A DNA stretch of 32,384 nt. Origin: an uncultured Bacilli bacterium. GTDB lineage: Bacteria; Bacillota_I; Bacilli_A; RF39; UBA660. The stretch's first letter is position 1; every line of letters starts with the position of its first letter. Where the stretch lies: assembly GCA_910579535.1 (NCBI GenBank), contig CAJTUR010000020.1, positions 1 to 32,384 on the forward strand, in the 5' to 3' direction. This document shows, piece after piece, positions 1-8,055 of this stretch. The notes under the pieces are model-generated. The model was not told the origin of the DNA. It did no database searches and worked only from the letters and a program-made list of their open reading frames with translations. The translations under genes were made by a program, and so were the position numbers.

Positions 1-95
1 ACTTTTGGGGTTCAGTTCAGTGTGTCTATATAATAGTAAAAATCGCTCTATAATTTTATTTTATTCTATTCATATATATATTCTATATTTTTAAT

Positions 96-1916
96 TTAAT
101 TTTCTATAAAAAATATTTCATACCATTTTAAAAAGCAATAAATCGTCCATACTTTTTTATAATTGTCTTTCTTATTGTTTTTATGGTTCTCTAATAATTT
201 TATAATTCTTTTTTGATTAAAAAAAACATTAGCGTATTCTCTATTGAACGTATTTTTTACTTCTTCATAAAAATCGTTTTCTTTTAACCAATCACGCAAT
301 GGAACGGGAAAACCAAGCTTCTTCTTTTTATAAGATTCATTAGGAATGACTTGTTTAGCTGCTTCTCTTAATGCCACTTTTGTATTTTCTTTTGTTACTT
401 TATATTCAATTGGTAGAGAAGAGGCTACATGGAAGACTTCTGTATCAATAAAAGGCACTCTTCCTTCCAAAGAGTTTGCCATTGTCATTCGGTCAGCTTT
501 TTGAAGAATATCTTTTATAAGCCAAAAGTTAATATCAATAGCTTGCATTTTAACAATGTCTGATTTGTTTTTTTGTTCGTCGTAAACTGGTTTGGTAATG
601 GCTTGATTGCTTTTTTGATTTTTGACTTTTAAAATTTTTCGTATTTCGTTTTTGCCAAAAACTTTATTGACGCCAATGTAATTTTCTTCTAGAGTCATTC
701 CTCTGCGTATTAAAAAATTAATTCCTTTTACTTCTGGTAGACAAGAAGCAATTTTAGCAATTAAATGACGAATACAAAAAGGTATTTTGTTATAAAAACT
801 CATATCAACATCTTTTCGATAAATGTTGTAGCCTCCAAAAAATTCATCTGCCCCTTCACCAGATAAAACAACTTTAACGTCTTGGCTTGCTAAGTTCGAA
901 ACAAAATATAGGGCCACAGCTGCTGGGTCACTAGAAGGCTCATCCATATGATACATAATTTTAGGAATGATAGCTAAATACTCTTCTTTAGTTATTTTTT
1001 TTGACGTGTTTGATAGATTTAATAATTCGGTTAGATTTTTAGCGTATTCTATTTCATTGTATTTGGGATTGTCATATCCAACGGTATAGGTTTTATCTGG
1101 TTTTGCTAATGCTACTAAATATGAAGAATCAATCCCACTTGATAAGAAAGAGCCAATTTCAACATCACTAAGTAAATGATGATTAACGGAGTCCTTCATT
1201 ATCGAACCAATTTCTTCTACCGCTTTTTCAAATTCTTGTTTTTTCTCTTTAAATTCTAATTTAAAAAATTTGTTCATTTTCAATTTGTTTTTATGAAAAG
1301 TTAAACTGGTTCCTGGATCTAAACGATACACGTTTTTAAAAAAAGTTTCTGAAGTAGGAGTAAAACTAAAGGATAAGTAAGAAGCTAGAATTTCTTGATT
1401 TAGTTCTTTTTTGAAGTTTGGGTAGTCTAAAAAAGATTTAATTTCAGAGGCAAATAAGAATTCTTCCTCGGTTTTATAATAGTAAAGAGGTTTTATGCCA
1501 AAATGGTCCCGAGCACAAAAAAGTGTTTCTTTTTCTTTATCCCAAATAGCAAAGGCAAACATTCCTCTTAGTTTAGATGGTAAGTCACTCCCCCATTCTT
1601 CATAGCCATGGACTAAAACTTCGGTGTCACTGTTGGTTGAAAATTTATGTTTTTTCTTTTTTAATTCCGCTTTTAATTCAATATAGTTATAGATTTCTCC
1701 ATTAAAAATTACGACTATTTTTTCATCTTCATTAAACATGGGTTGAATACCAGCATTGATATCGATAATGGCTAATCTTCGGTGACCTAAAGCGATGTTT
1801 TCATCGATGTAAAAGCCTTCAGCATCCGGACCTCTGTGTACAATTCGATCTGCCATCTTTTTTATTATTTTTTCTTTTTTTTCTTCTTTATTTATAAAAC
1901 CTACAATTCCACACAT
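96..1916 (-). CDS. asnB: asparagine synthase (glutamine-hydrolysing)
   Basis: Makes asparagine from aspartate, glutamine and ATP in the cytoplasm. The protein has 606 residues, the usual length of bacterial AsnB. Residues 1 to about 200 are a class II glutamine amidotransferase domain: the nucleophile Cys2 follows the initiator Met (MCGIVGF), and HRRLAII (45-51), FNGEIYNY (71-78) and RDHFGIKPLYY (136-146) are intact. The C-terminal synthetase domain carries the PP-loop SSGIDSS (259-265), a serine-starting variant of the common SGGxDS. The start is fixed by the conserved N-terminal Cys and by a GAGGAG ribosome binding site just upstream. It lies downstream of tex but behind the tex terminator, with its own extended -10 element, so it is probably transcribed alone. 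Some AsnB paralogues amidate cell-wall precursors instead; sequence alone cannot exclude that. Confidence 0.95.
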   Translation of the reverse strand: MCGIVGFINKEEKKEKIIKKMADRIVHRGPDAEGFYIDENIALGHRRLAIIDINAGIQPMFNEDEKIVVIFNGEIYNYIELKAELKKKKHKFSTNSDTEVLVHGYEEWGSDLPSKLRGMFAFAIWDKEKETLFCARDHFGIKPLYYYKTEEEFLFASEIKSFLDYPNFKKELNQEILASYLSFSFTPTSETFFKNVYRLDPGTSLTFHKNKLKMNKFFKLEFKEKKQEFEKAVEEIGSIMKDSVNHHLLSDVEIGSFLSSGIDSSYLVALAKPDKTYTVGYDNPKYNEIEYAKNLTELLNLSNTSKKITKEEYLAIIPKIMYHMDEPSSDPAAVALYFVSNLASQDVKVVLSGEGADEFFGGYNIYRKDVDMSFYNKIPFCIRHLIAKIASCLPEVKGINFLIRRGMTLEENYIGVNKVFGKNEIRKILKVKNQKSNQAITKPVYDEQKNKSDIVKMQAIDINFWLIKDILQKADRMTMANSLEGRVPFIDTEVFHVASSLPIEYKVTKENTKVALREAAKQVIPNESYKKKKLGFPVPLRDWLKENDFYEEVKNTFNREYANVFFNQKRIIKLLENHKNNKKDNYKKVWTIYCFLKWYEIFFIEN

Positions 1917-1930
1917 ACGTTTGCTCCTCT

Positions 1931-1963
1931 CATAATAAAAAGTAATAGATTTTCTCTATTACT
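1931..1963 (-). terminator. intrinsic terminator of tex, overlapping the asnB leader
   Basis: A perfect 9-bp stem (AGTAATAGA at 1941-1949 against TCTATTACT at 1955-1963) with a 5-nt loop is followed on the minus strand by TTTTATTATG. It directly precedes the asnB ribosome binding site, so the same DNA also forms the start of the asnB leader. Confidence 0.75.
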
Positions 1964-1964
1964 T

Positions 1965-1973
1965 ATTATAGCA
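1965..1973 (-). promoter_or_regulatory. extended -10 promoter element for asnB
   Basis: On the minus strand this reads TGCTATAAT, a perfect extended -10 (TGnTATAAT). It sits between the tex stop codon and the tex terminator hairpin. No convincing -35 is visible, as is common for extended -10 promoters. Transcription would begin near 1958, inside the hairpin. Confidence 0.55.
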
Positions 1974-1993
1974 CAAAAGCCACCTTCCTCATA

Positions 1994-4105
1994 CTAGATT
2001 AATGACAGGTTTACTTTTTCTTTTTCTTTGTCGATGGATTCGACGTGGCATGTAATAATGTCTCCGACATGAATAACGTCTAATGGATTTTTAACAAACT
2101 CTTTAGAGAGTTTTGAAATGTGAATTAAGCCATCATTATGAAGACCGATGTCTACAAAAGCACCAAAAGAAACCACATTTCTGACTGTTCCGGTTAGTTC
2201 CATTCCAATTGTTAAGTCGTCTATGGTTAAAACGTTGCTTTTTAGTAACACGTCTTCTAAAAAATCTCTAGGATCTAAACCTGGTGTTATTAATTCTTTT
2301 AGAATATCTTCTATTGTATAGGGGTCTGAATTTAATTCTCTACTCAATTCTTCTTTGCTCGCTTTTTCAATGGTTTTAATAAAATCTTCATTTTTATTGT
2401 TAATATCTAGATTTAAACTCTTTAATATTTTTTCAGTTAATTCGTAGCTCTCTGGATGAATTTTTGTTTTGTCTAAAGGATTGTCTCCATCATTTATTCT
2501 TAGGAAACCGATGCATTGTTCATAAATTTTATCACTGATTCCCGCTATTTTTTTTATTTCTTCTCTATTTTTAAAGTTATGTTCTTTTTTAAATTTTAAT
2601 AGATTATCAATACATTTTTTGTTTAATCCAGATATGTATTTTAAAATACTTGAGCTGGCGGTGTTAATGTTCACGCCAACTTCATTTACAATTTTCGATA
2701 CGGTGAAATCTAGAGCATCGCTTAAGTTTGATTGATTGACGTCGTGTTGGTATTCTCCTACTCCTATAGATTTAGGATCAATTTTTACGAGTTCTGATAA
2801 GGGATCTTGAATTCTTCGTCCAATTGAAATAGCACTTCTTTTTTCTACAGTAAGGTCAGGAAATTCAGAGATAGCCAGTTTACTTGCCGAATAGACACTT
2901 GCTCCAGCTTCACTTACAATGTTGTATTTTACATTTAATCCTTCAATAGCATTGGAAACAAAAAATTCACTTTCACGAGAAGCGGTTCCATTTCCTATAG
3001 CAATAATATCAACCTGATATTTTGTAATCAAGTCTCTTAATATTTTCGTCGCTTCTTCCTTTTTGTTATGGGGTTCATGAGGATAAATAGTTGCTATTTC
3101 TAATACTTCACCAAAAGGGTTTAATACTGCTAATTTGCACCCTGTACGAAAAGCGGGATCAAAACCAATGACGGTTTTATTTTTTATAGGTTTGGTCATT
3201 AATAATTTTTCTAAGTTATCTTTAAAGGTAATAATGGCTTCTTCGCTGGCTTTATCAGTTAGCATTGTTCTTATTTCACGCTCAATACTTGGTAATATTA
3301 ATCTTTTTAAAGCATCTTTAATGGCTAATTCAACTGTTTCTACTACAAAAGAATTTTTATTTTTTATAACTTTTTCAACGTAGTTTTCGAAAATTTTATC
3401 ATTATCATAGTCTAAGGATACGGAAAGAATTCCTTCTTTTTCACCACGGTTTAGAGCAAGTGTACGATAATGTTTTAGGTATTTTATACGATCTTGAAAT
3501 TCATAATACATTTCAAATATTTTCTTTTCATCTTCGGCACTTTTTTTCTTTTTAGAAGTAATGAAACCTGTATTAAAAATAAAATTTCTTGTCCATTTAC
3601 GATAATAAGCGTTGTCACTTATCCATTCGCTAATGATATAAGATGCATTCGTAATAGCAACCTCTATTTCCATATTGTAACCACTGGCAAGAGAATTAAG
3701 ATCTCCATTGATCGGAAAAGACATTATTTTTTTAGCTAAAGGTTCTAAGCCCATTTTGATGGCTTCGGTTGCTTTCGTTTTCTTTTTTTCTTTAAATGGT
3801 CGATATAAATCTTCCACTTCAATTAATTTTTCACAAGCTAAGATACTTTTTTCTAACTCATCGGTTAATAAGTCCTTTTCTTTAATTAATCGAATGACGT
3901 CCTCTTTTCTTTTTTCTAGATTACACAAATATTTGTATTGTTCATCAATAATGCTTATTTGTTCTTCATCTAAAGCGCCTGTCGCTTCTTTTCGATATCT
4001 TGCAATAAAGGGTATCGTACAATCTTCACTTAATAATTTTAAAACCGCTTCAATTTGTTTTTCTTTAACATTTAGACGATTTGCTAATTCTTTTATAATA
4101 TTCAT
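1994..4105 (-). CDS. tex: Tex-family RNA-binding transcription accessory protein
   Basis: Cytoplasmic nucleic-acid-binding protein of the Tex/YhgF family; its precise role in Bacillota is not settled. The protein has 703 residues, close to the family norm (about 720-770). Order of domains: N-terminal helical Tex region (1 to about 200, with YRPFKEKKKTKA at 101-112), YqgF/RNase H-like domain starting at TVIGFDPAFRTGCK (311-324), helix-hairpin-helix repeats (about 480-570), and a C-terminal S1 domain (about 635-703, including GTVRNVVSFGAFVDIGL). The ATG at 4105 is preceded by GGAGG (4113-4117). Its ribosome binding site abuts the terminator of the upstream TasA-like gene. It is followed by its own terminator, so it is likely monocistronic. 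Confidence 0.93.
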   Translation of the reverse strand: MNIIKELANRLNVKEKQIEAVLKLLSEDCTIPFIARYRKEATGALDEEQISIIDEQYKYLCNLEKRKEDVIRLIKEKDLLTDELEKSILACEKLIEVEDLYRPFKEKKKTKATEAIKMGLEPLAKKIMSFPINGDLNSLASGYNMEIEVAITNASYIISEWISDNAYYRKWTRNFIFNTGFITSKKKKSAEDEKKIFEMYYEFQDRIKYLKHYRTLALNRGEKEGILSVSLDYDNDKIFENYVEKVIKNKNSFVVETVELAIKDALKRLILPSIEREIRTMLTDKASEEAIITFKDNLEKLLMTKPIKNKTVIGFDPAFRTGCKLAVLNPFGEVLEIATIYPHEPHNKKEEATKILRDLITKYQVDIIAIGNGTASRESEFFVSNAIEGLNVKYNIVSEAGASVYSASKLAISEFPDLTVEKRSAISIGRRIQDPLSELVKIDPKSIGVGEYQHDVNQSNLSDALDFTVSKIVNEVGVNINTASSSILKYISGLNKKCIDNLLKFKKEHNFKNREEIKKIAGISDKIYEQCIGFLRINDGDNPLDKTKIHPESYELTEKILKSLNLDINNKNEDFIKTIEKASKEELSRELNSDPYTIEDILKELITPGLDPRDFLEDVLLKSNVLTIDDLTIGMELTGTVRNVVSFGAFVDIGLHNDGLIHISKLSKEFVKNPLDVIHVGDIITCHVESIDKEKEKVNLSLI

Positions 4106-4117
4106 TCTTTTTCCTCC

Positions 4118-4151
4118 AAAAAAATAGAATATAGAAACTTCTATATCCTAT
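4118..4151 (-). terminator. intrinsic terminator of the TasA-like gene
   Basis: A stem of about 13 bp with one mismatch (ATAGAATATAGAA at 4124-4136 against TTCTATATCCTAT at 4139-4151) is followed on the minus strand by a run of seven T. It lies immediately upstream of the tex ribosome binding site. Confidence 0.85.
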
Positions 4152-4157
4152 TCTTAA

Positions 4158-4679
4158 CTATTTTGTTTCTTCTATAAATATTTTTCCACTTATGGTTTTA
4201 CCCATATCCTCAGCCTGGTTCTCAGTTGGTGAATTTATATACGCTACCTCTAATGTGTATGAATTTGTTACACCTTTTGATATTGTTATACTATCACTTA
4301 TTGCGCCATTTGCGGCTGGAAATTCCCCTGTACTAATTGTTACTCCATTTTCTTTTAAAACATAGGTTATATCTGATTTTCTAGAAAAGGTATTGACCAC
4401 ATCGTTTATTACAATTTTATATTTAATAGTAGCGGTTCCCGTATTTTCTAATGAAAAAGATTTACTAACCGTGTCTCCTGGAACTAAAGTTCCAATATTT
4501 AATTGCTCACCGTCTGAAAACACTGCTTTAACATCTCCTGACGTTACATTGGTTGGATTAGTATTTCCTTTGGTTTCAACGTTTGCTATAAAAAAAGCAT
4601 AACTTGAACCCGCTATAGCCGCAACAAAAAGAGCGACTCCAACAATGGATGCCATTATTGTTATTTTTTTCTTTGACAT
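4158..4679 (-). CDS. TasA/camelysin-like secreted surface protein with SipW-type signal peptide
   Basis: 173 residues from the ATG at 4679. A GTG at 4688 is in frame, but it falls in the AGGTGA sequence that serves as ribosome binding site for the ATG, so the shorter start is preferred. The N-terminus has KKK followed by a hydrophobic segment (about residues 5-24) ending GSSYAFF, the pattern seen in proteins cleaved by the SipW-type signal peptidase. The rest is a beta-rich domain of the TasA/CalY kind (GTLVPGDTVSKSFSLENTGT), known in Bacillus for biofilm fibres or camelysin. No cysteine, no sortase motif. No sipW or tapA lies nearby. A TTGACA-N17-GATAAT promoter stands upstream and a strong terminator downstream, indicating a single-gene transcript. 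Family is likely; fibre formation is not shown. Confidence 0.72.
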   Translation of the reverse strand: MSKKKITIMASIVGVALFVAAIAGSSYAFFIANVETKGNTNPTNVTSGDVKAVFSDGEQLNIGTLVPGDTVSKSFSLENTGTATIKYKIVINDVVNTFSRKSDITYVLKENGVTISTGEFPAANGAISDSITISKGVTNSYTLEVAYINSPTENQAEDMGKTISGKIFIEETK

Positions 4680-4707
4680 AAAATTCACCTATACTCTCTT
4701 AATATTT

Positions 4708-4736
4708 ATTATCTATTAATCTCTAATTTTTGTCAA
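4708..4736 (-). promoter_or_regulatory. sigma-A type promoter of the TasA-like gene
   Basis: On the minus strand a perfect TTGACA (4731-4736) is followed by a 17-bp spacer and GATAAT (4708-4713). The ribosome binding site of the TasA-like gene follows about 25 bases further on. Confidence 0.8.
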
Positions 4737-4796
4737 TTACAATCTTTATGATTTTGACTCTTGATTTACTATATTAATTAAATTATTTATATTAAC

Positions 4797-4825
4797 AAAA
4801 AAAAATTGGCTTTAGACCAATTTTT
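4797..4825 (-). terminator. intrinsic terminator of the WXG100 operon
   Basis: Stem AAAAATTGG (4801-4809) against CCAATTTTT (4817-4825), with a long T run on the minus strand. It ends the transcript of the two WXG100-type genes. Confidence 0.85.
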
Positions 4826-4830
4826 AGCAA

Positions 4831-5148
4831 TTAACTTTTTATTGAACCAGCAACGTCTCCCACAGCTGTAGCAGAAGTATCTTGTTTTTTATATGCTGCC
4901 GCAACACTATCTAAAGCTGTATTAAAAGCATCTAATTCGTTAAACATGTTAATAACTTTTGCATTTATATTATTAGATAATAGTCTAATTTGAGCTTCTA
5001 CATTTGTTCCTTTTACAGCTCTTTGAATTACGCCATTACTTGCATTAATATTGGTTGCTATAGTTAAAGTTTTTTTGAAATTAGAAATTGCTGTCTTCAT
5101 TTTTGATATATTATTAGTATTAATTCCACTTAAATTATATGTAGCCAT
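4831..5148 (-). CDS. WXG100-superfamily-like partner protein with YxxxD export motif
   Basis: 105 residues, predicted mainly helical, no signal peptide and no cysteine. Length, helical pattern and position directly behind a WXG protein fit the ESAT-6/WXG100 superfamily of type VII secretion substrates. The central W-x-G turn is absent: the region between the two predicted helices reads AVKGTN (44-49). Near the C-terminus YKKQD (86-90) matches the YxxxD/E secretion signal. It is co-transcribed with the WIG-containing gene 26 bp upstream and followed by a terminator. The likely reading is that the two proteins form a heterodimer with the turn on one chain and the export signal on the other. No EssC, EsaA or EssB homologue is in this window. 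Assignment rests on pattern, not on strong sequence identity. Confidence 0.6.
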   Translation of the reverse strand: MATYNLSGINTNNISKMKTAISNFKKTLTIATNINASNGVIQRAVKGTNVEAQIRLLSNNINAKVINMFNELDAFNTALDSVAAAYKKQDTSATAVGDVAGSIKS

Positions 5149-5174
5149 TTTCTTTTCCTTTCTTCATCCTAAAA

Positions 5175-5501
5175 TTAAATATTATTCATGTTTGAAGCAT
5201 TAGAACTTTGAAATTTCTTAAAGTCGTTAAGATCTCCTGTTAATGCTGTTTCAATTATTTTTTTGTATGCAATGATATCATTACTCATACTATTTAGTTT
5301 TCTTTCTAAATGAGCAAGATAGGCATCACAATCTTCTCCTATCCAATTAGCTTTAATTGTACTTTTTAAGGTATTAAATGCACTTGCACTTGGTCTTAAA
5401 TTATTAGCAATTTTCTGAATATCGTTTTGCAAGTCATTTTTTAAAGCATTCATTCCAGTAGTGCTACGCGCATAAGTAGCATTACTCATAGTTAATGCCA
5501 T
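5175..5501 (-). CDS. WXG100-family (ESAT-6-like) protein
   Basis: 108 residues, helix-turn-helix type, with W53-I-G55 in the middle (ANWIGEDCDAYLAHLE), the hallmark of WXG100 proteins exported by type VII secretion. No N-terminal signal peptide. The C-terminal helix (AYKKIIETAL) has tyrosine but no YxxxD/E at the right spacing, while the next gene has one. First gene of a two-gene operon, preceded by AAGGAGAGG as ribosome binding site and by a TTGCAA-N18-TATAAT promoter. Family assignment is fairly secure. Whether it is a structural EsxA-type protein or a dedicated chaperone for another substrate cannot be told. Confidence 0.75.
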   Translation of the reverse strand: MALTMSNATYARSTTGMNALKNDLQNDIQKIANNLRPSASAFNTLKSTIKANWIGEDCDAYLAHLERKLNSMSNDIIAYKKIIETALTGDLNDFKKFQSSNASNMNNI

Positions 5502-5542
5502 AATCGATCCTCTCCTTCTATGATAATTATTTATCTAATCCT

Positions 5543-5572
5543 ATTATACCCATAAACGGATTTATTTTGCAA
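5543..5572 (-). promoter_or_regulatory. promoter of the WXG100 operon
   Basis: On the minus strand TTGCAA (5567-5572), an 18-bp spacer and TATAAT (5543-5548) lie about 40 bases before the ATG at 5501. This separates the operon from the HerA gene upstream. Confidence 0.7.
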
Positions 5573-5614
5573 TATTATTTATTTATTTTTTGATTAATTT
5601 TACAAATTCTAGTT

Positions 5615-7375
5615 TCATTGTTCGCCATACCAACGATTCAGAATATTAATACTGGTACTTTTAGGCATTGGATCTGGTATATCAAATTGAGTAATTAAAG
5701 GAATTTTAAAAGCATTTCCAAATAATAAGGCACTTCCTGGACGTAAAGATTTTACTTTTTCTACCTGATTTAAAGAAATATTTGAAGAAATTGAAGTGAT
5801 TACTTTAATATCGTCTGGATAAAACATTCTAAATACAATAAAATTAGAACACTGACTTAAAGTATTTGAAGATAACTCACTTAATCTTTGAGTTATTAAT
5901 GATAATAATAAACCGTATTTTCTTCCTTCTTTAGCTATACGATCAAAAACATTATAGCCAATTACGTTGATGTCATTGTCATTTTGAATATAGCGATGAG
6001 CCTCTTCTACCATTATATTTATTGGGAAACTTCCTCTTTCTGGTAAAGACGTTGAAAATTTATAAAATATTTTAGACATTATTTTTATAATAATTTTTGC
6101 AAAACGATCATCAATACCATTAAAATCTACATCAATAAATTGAACAAATTCGTTTGTTGGTGTTAAAAATAAATTTTTTACGTAACCATTCCGATCAAAG
6201 TTGCCTTTATAGTCAAAAATAGCTTTTAAATCACTATTAATAATACTATGTAAACTTGTTTTTAAACGATTCATTTTTTCAAATATCGTTTCATTTAAAA
6301 TAGCACCCTCACTAACTACTGCAAATTCTAATGCATAATAAATATCATCTAAAGTATAAACTGTTGGTTTTGTTTCAACTTGATCAACACTTAATTCTGA
6401 ATATTGTTTTAAATGAGCCATTAAAACTTCTAAAGCTTGAAGTTTTCCTTGAGCATCGATATTTAAGCATTGCTTGATGGTCCTGTTGTATCCTGGTTGT
6501 ACTACCACTGTGTCTAAATTCAGTTCATTGGTATTGTATTTAGCTAAAAAAGCTAAAGCCTGATCTCTTATTTGTTGTGCACTTCGCCCAGATGACAATA
6601 TATCGTATAAAGCTTTTGCAATAATATCGTTTTTATATTTCATACAAATATCATCTTGAGATTTAAAGATATAAACATAGGTTAATGTTTTTTCTAAAAC
6701 TGGCACTAAAGTTTGATCATCTACATTTAACAATATTGCTAAATCATCTGCATCTAACAAATAGGGTGGTATTTTGATTCTTTCAATATTACCTGTTTCA
6801 TAAAGATTTTGAGATAAAATTTTTACATTTATATTTTGATGTTCATTAATTTTTGTTAAGGCTGAAATGTATTCACCATAAGCATCAAACATAATAATTT
6901 GAGCATTTTTAGGATTTGGTTTATTTTCAGCAAATAAATTTTGAATTAAACGGGCTACACAACAAGATTTACCAGCTCCAGTATTGCCTACAATTGCTAA
7001 ATGACTCGAAAATAAATCATTTACTTTTACAGAAATATTAAATCCATCGTAAATAGTTGACTTTCCAAGAAGAAGATTATCAGGAACATAAACATCTTGA
7101 CTTCCTATAATGTACTCTAATTCTTCTTTATAGACAACTCGACATTTTGAATCAATTGATGGATAATTTTCGGTTCCTGGGATGAACATTTTGTTCCTTA
7201 TTTCTCCTATAAGACGAATATGAAACTCTAATTCATTGACAAATTCGATTTCACCTACTAATTGTTTTTTACTTTCAAAAACAACATAAAAACCAATTAT
7301 GTCAATTAATGATATTTTTTTTAAATTTTCTACTTTAATAATTTTATCTTCAATTTTTAATATTTTCCCTAACAT
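5615..7375 (-). CDS. HerA/DUF87-type ATPase (FtsK/VirB4-like P-loop)
   Basis: 586 residues. An N-terminal beta-barrel-like HAS region (1 to about 115) precedes the RecA-like ATPase: Walker A GNTGAGKS (130-137), Walker B IMVEEAH (454-460), and the conserved EGRKYGLLLSLITQRLSELS (483-502) followed by SQCSNFIVFRM, all typical of HerA. HerA proteins are hexameric translocases. In archaea they act with NurA in DNA end resection, and bacterial relatives also occur in anti-phage pairs (with Sir2, DUF4297 or NurA). No nuclease partner lies next to it here. Its own ribosome binding site is AGAGGAG. It precedes the WXG100 operon on the same strand, but that operon has its own promoter. A housekeeping or defence role cannot be decided. 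It is not an EssC: there is only one ATPase module and no membrane segment. Confidence 0.82.
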   Translation of the reverse strand: MLGKILKIEDKIIKVENLKKISLIDIIGFYVVFESKKQLVGEIEFVNELEFHIRLIGEIRNKMFIPGTENYPSIDSKCRVVYKEELEYIIGSQDVYVPDNLLLGKSTIYDGFNISVKVNDLFSSHLAIVGNTGAGKSCCVARLIQNLFAENKPNPKNAQIIMFDAYGEYISALTKINEHQNINVKILSQNLYETGNIERIKIPPYLLDADDLAILLNVDDQTLVPVLEKTLTYVYIFKSQDDICMKYKNDIIAKALYDILSSGRSAQQIRDQALAFLAKYNTNELNLDTVVVQPGYNRTIKQCLNIDAQGKLQALEVLMAHLKQYSELSVDQVETKPTVYTLDDIYYALEFAVVSEGAILNETIFEKMNRLKTSLHSIINSDLKAIFDYKGNFDRNGYVKNLFLTPTNEFVQFIDVDFNGIDDRFAKIIIKIMSKIFYKFSTSLPERGSFPINIMVEEAHRYIQNDNDINVIGYNVFDRIAKEGRKYGLLLSLITQRLSELSSNTLSQCSNFIVFRMFYPDDIKVITSISSNISLNQVEKVKSLRPGSALLFGNAFKIPLITQFDIPDPMPKSTSINILNRWYGEQ

Positions 7376-7435
7376 TTTTTCTCCTCTTATTCTTATGATT
7401 TCCTAATATACCGTTAGTATAACAAATTTCTAAAC

Positions 7436-7469
7436 AAATAAAAAGATAGAAAATTTTACTTATCTATCT
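7436..7469 (-). terminator. intrinsic terminator of hpf
   Basis: AGATAG (7444-7449) pairs with CTATCT (7464-7469) and is followed on the minus strand by TTTTATTTG. The hpf stop codon (7468-7470) lies in the upstream arm. Confidence 0.6.
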
Positions 7470-8004
7470 ATTTGACATTAATCATGCCATAGTTTCCGTC
7501 TTTTCTTTTGTATAAAATAGATGTGCACTCTTCATTGCTGTTTTTGAACACAAAAAAGTCATGACCTAATAATTCATATTGTAAAATGGCCTCTTCTTCA
7601 TCCATTGGTTTAGAATCAATATTTTTAATTTTAACGATTTTAGATTCATTTGTTTCTTCATTTTCAGATTCATAATTAAAATTAAAATCTATTGCTTCAC
7701 TATTTTTATATTTGTTTTTAATTCTTGTTTTATTTTTTCTAATTTGTCTTTCTAGTTTATCAATGACTAAATCTAAACTAATATACAAATCTTCACTACT
7801 TTCTTCAGCACGAATCGTAAATTGTTTTGTAGGGATTGTTACCTCAATTTTTTGAGATAAATTGTTAACATTAATGTTAACCACCACATTAATGGTTTCA
7901 GGAGATTCAAAGTATTTGTTTAACTTATTTAATTTTGTATTCACTTGTTCTCTTATAGCGTCTGTTATAGAGACTTTGTCTCCTCTAATCGTTATATTCA
8001 TCAT
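7468..8004 (-). CDS. hpf: ribosome hibernation promoting factor, long form
   Basis: 178 residues. Residues 1 to about 100 form the S30AE/YfiA domain that binds the decoding region of the 30S subunit. A charged linker (about 100-130) joins it to the C-terminal dimerisation domain (about 132-178, EEAILQYELLGHDFFVFKN and KRKDGNYGMI), which makes this the long HPF that produces 100S ribosome dimers in stationary phase. Two adjacent ATGs (8004 and 8001) are possible; AAGGAAGG fits either. A promoter TTACAA-N18-TATAAT is at 8024-8053. The gene ends in its own terminator. In B. subtilis hpf is under general stress and stringent control; no such signal is evident here. Confidence 0.95.
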   Translation of the reverse strand: MMNITIRGDKVSITDAIREQVNTKLNKLNKYFESPETINVVVNINVNNLSQKIEVTIPTKQFTIRAEESSEDLYISLDLVIDKLERQIRKNKTRIKNKYKNSEAIDFNFNYESENEETNESKIVKIKNIDSKPMDEEEAILQYELLGHDFFVFKNSNEECTSILYKRKDGNYGMINVK

Positions 8005-8023
8005 ACACCTTCCTTTGAATTTT

Positions 8024-8053
8024 ATTATATCATGGATTAGGTTTTATTTGTAA
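8024..8053 (-). promoter_or_regulatory. promoter of hpf
   Basis: On the minus strand TTACAA (8048-8053), an 18-bp spacer and TATAAT (8024-8029) lie about 20 bases before the hpf start. The promoter begins right after the stop codon of the upstream surface-protein gene. Confidence 0.7.
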
Positions 8054-8055
8054 AG

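Noticed and set aside
1..95. TTCAG direct repeat and AT-rich stretch at the left edge as an insertion-sequence remnant or asnB terminator
   Set aside because: Only a two-copy 5-bp repeat, no inverted ends, and no stable stem with a T run; nothing supportable is seen.
3135..4127. Plus-strand open frames opposite tex
   Set aside because: They lie fully antisense to a clear Tex protein, lack ribosome binding sites and resemble no family; they are by-products of codon use.
5615..7375. HerA-like ATPase as the type VII secretion motor for the WXG100 pair
   Set aside because: EssC-type motors have membrane segments and several FtsK domains; this protein has one HerA ATPase module and no membrane segment.
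7407..7421. Inverted repeat TATAC-N5-GTATA upstream of herA as an operator
   Set aside because: Short and AT-rich; such repeats are expected by chance in this composition, and no regulator is adjacent.
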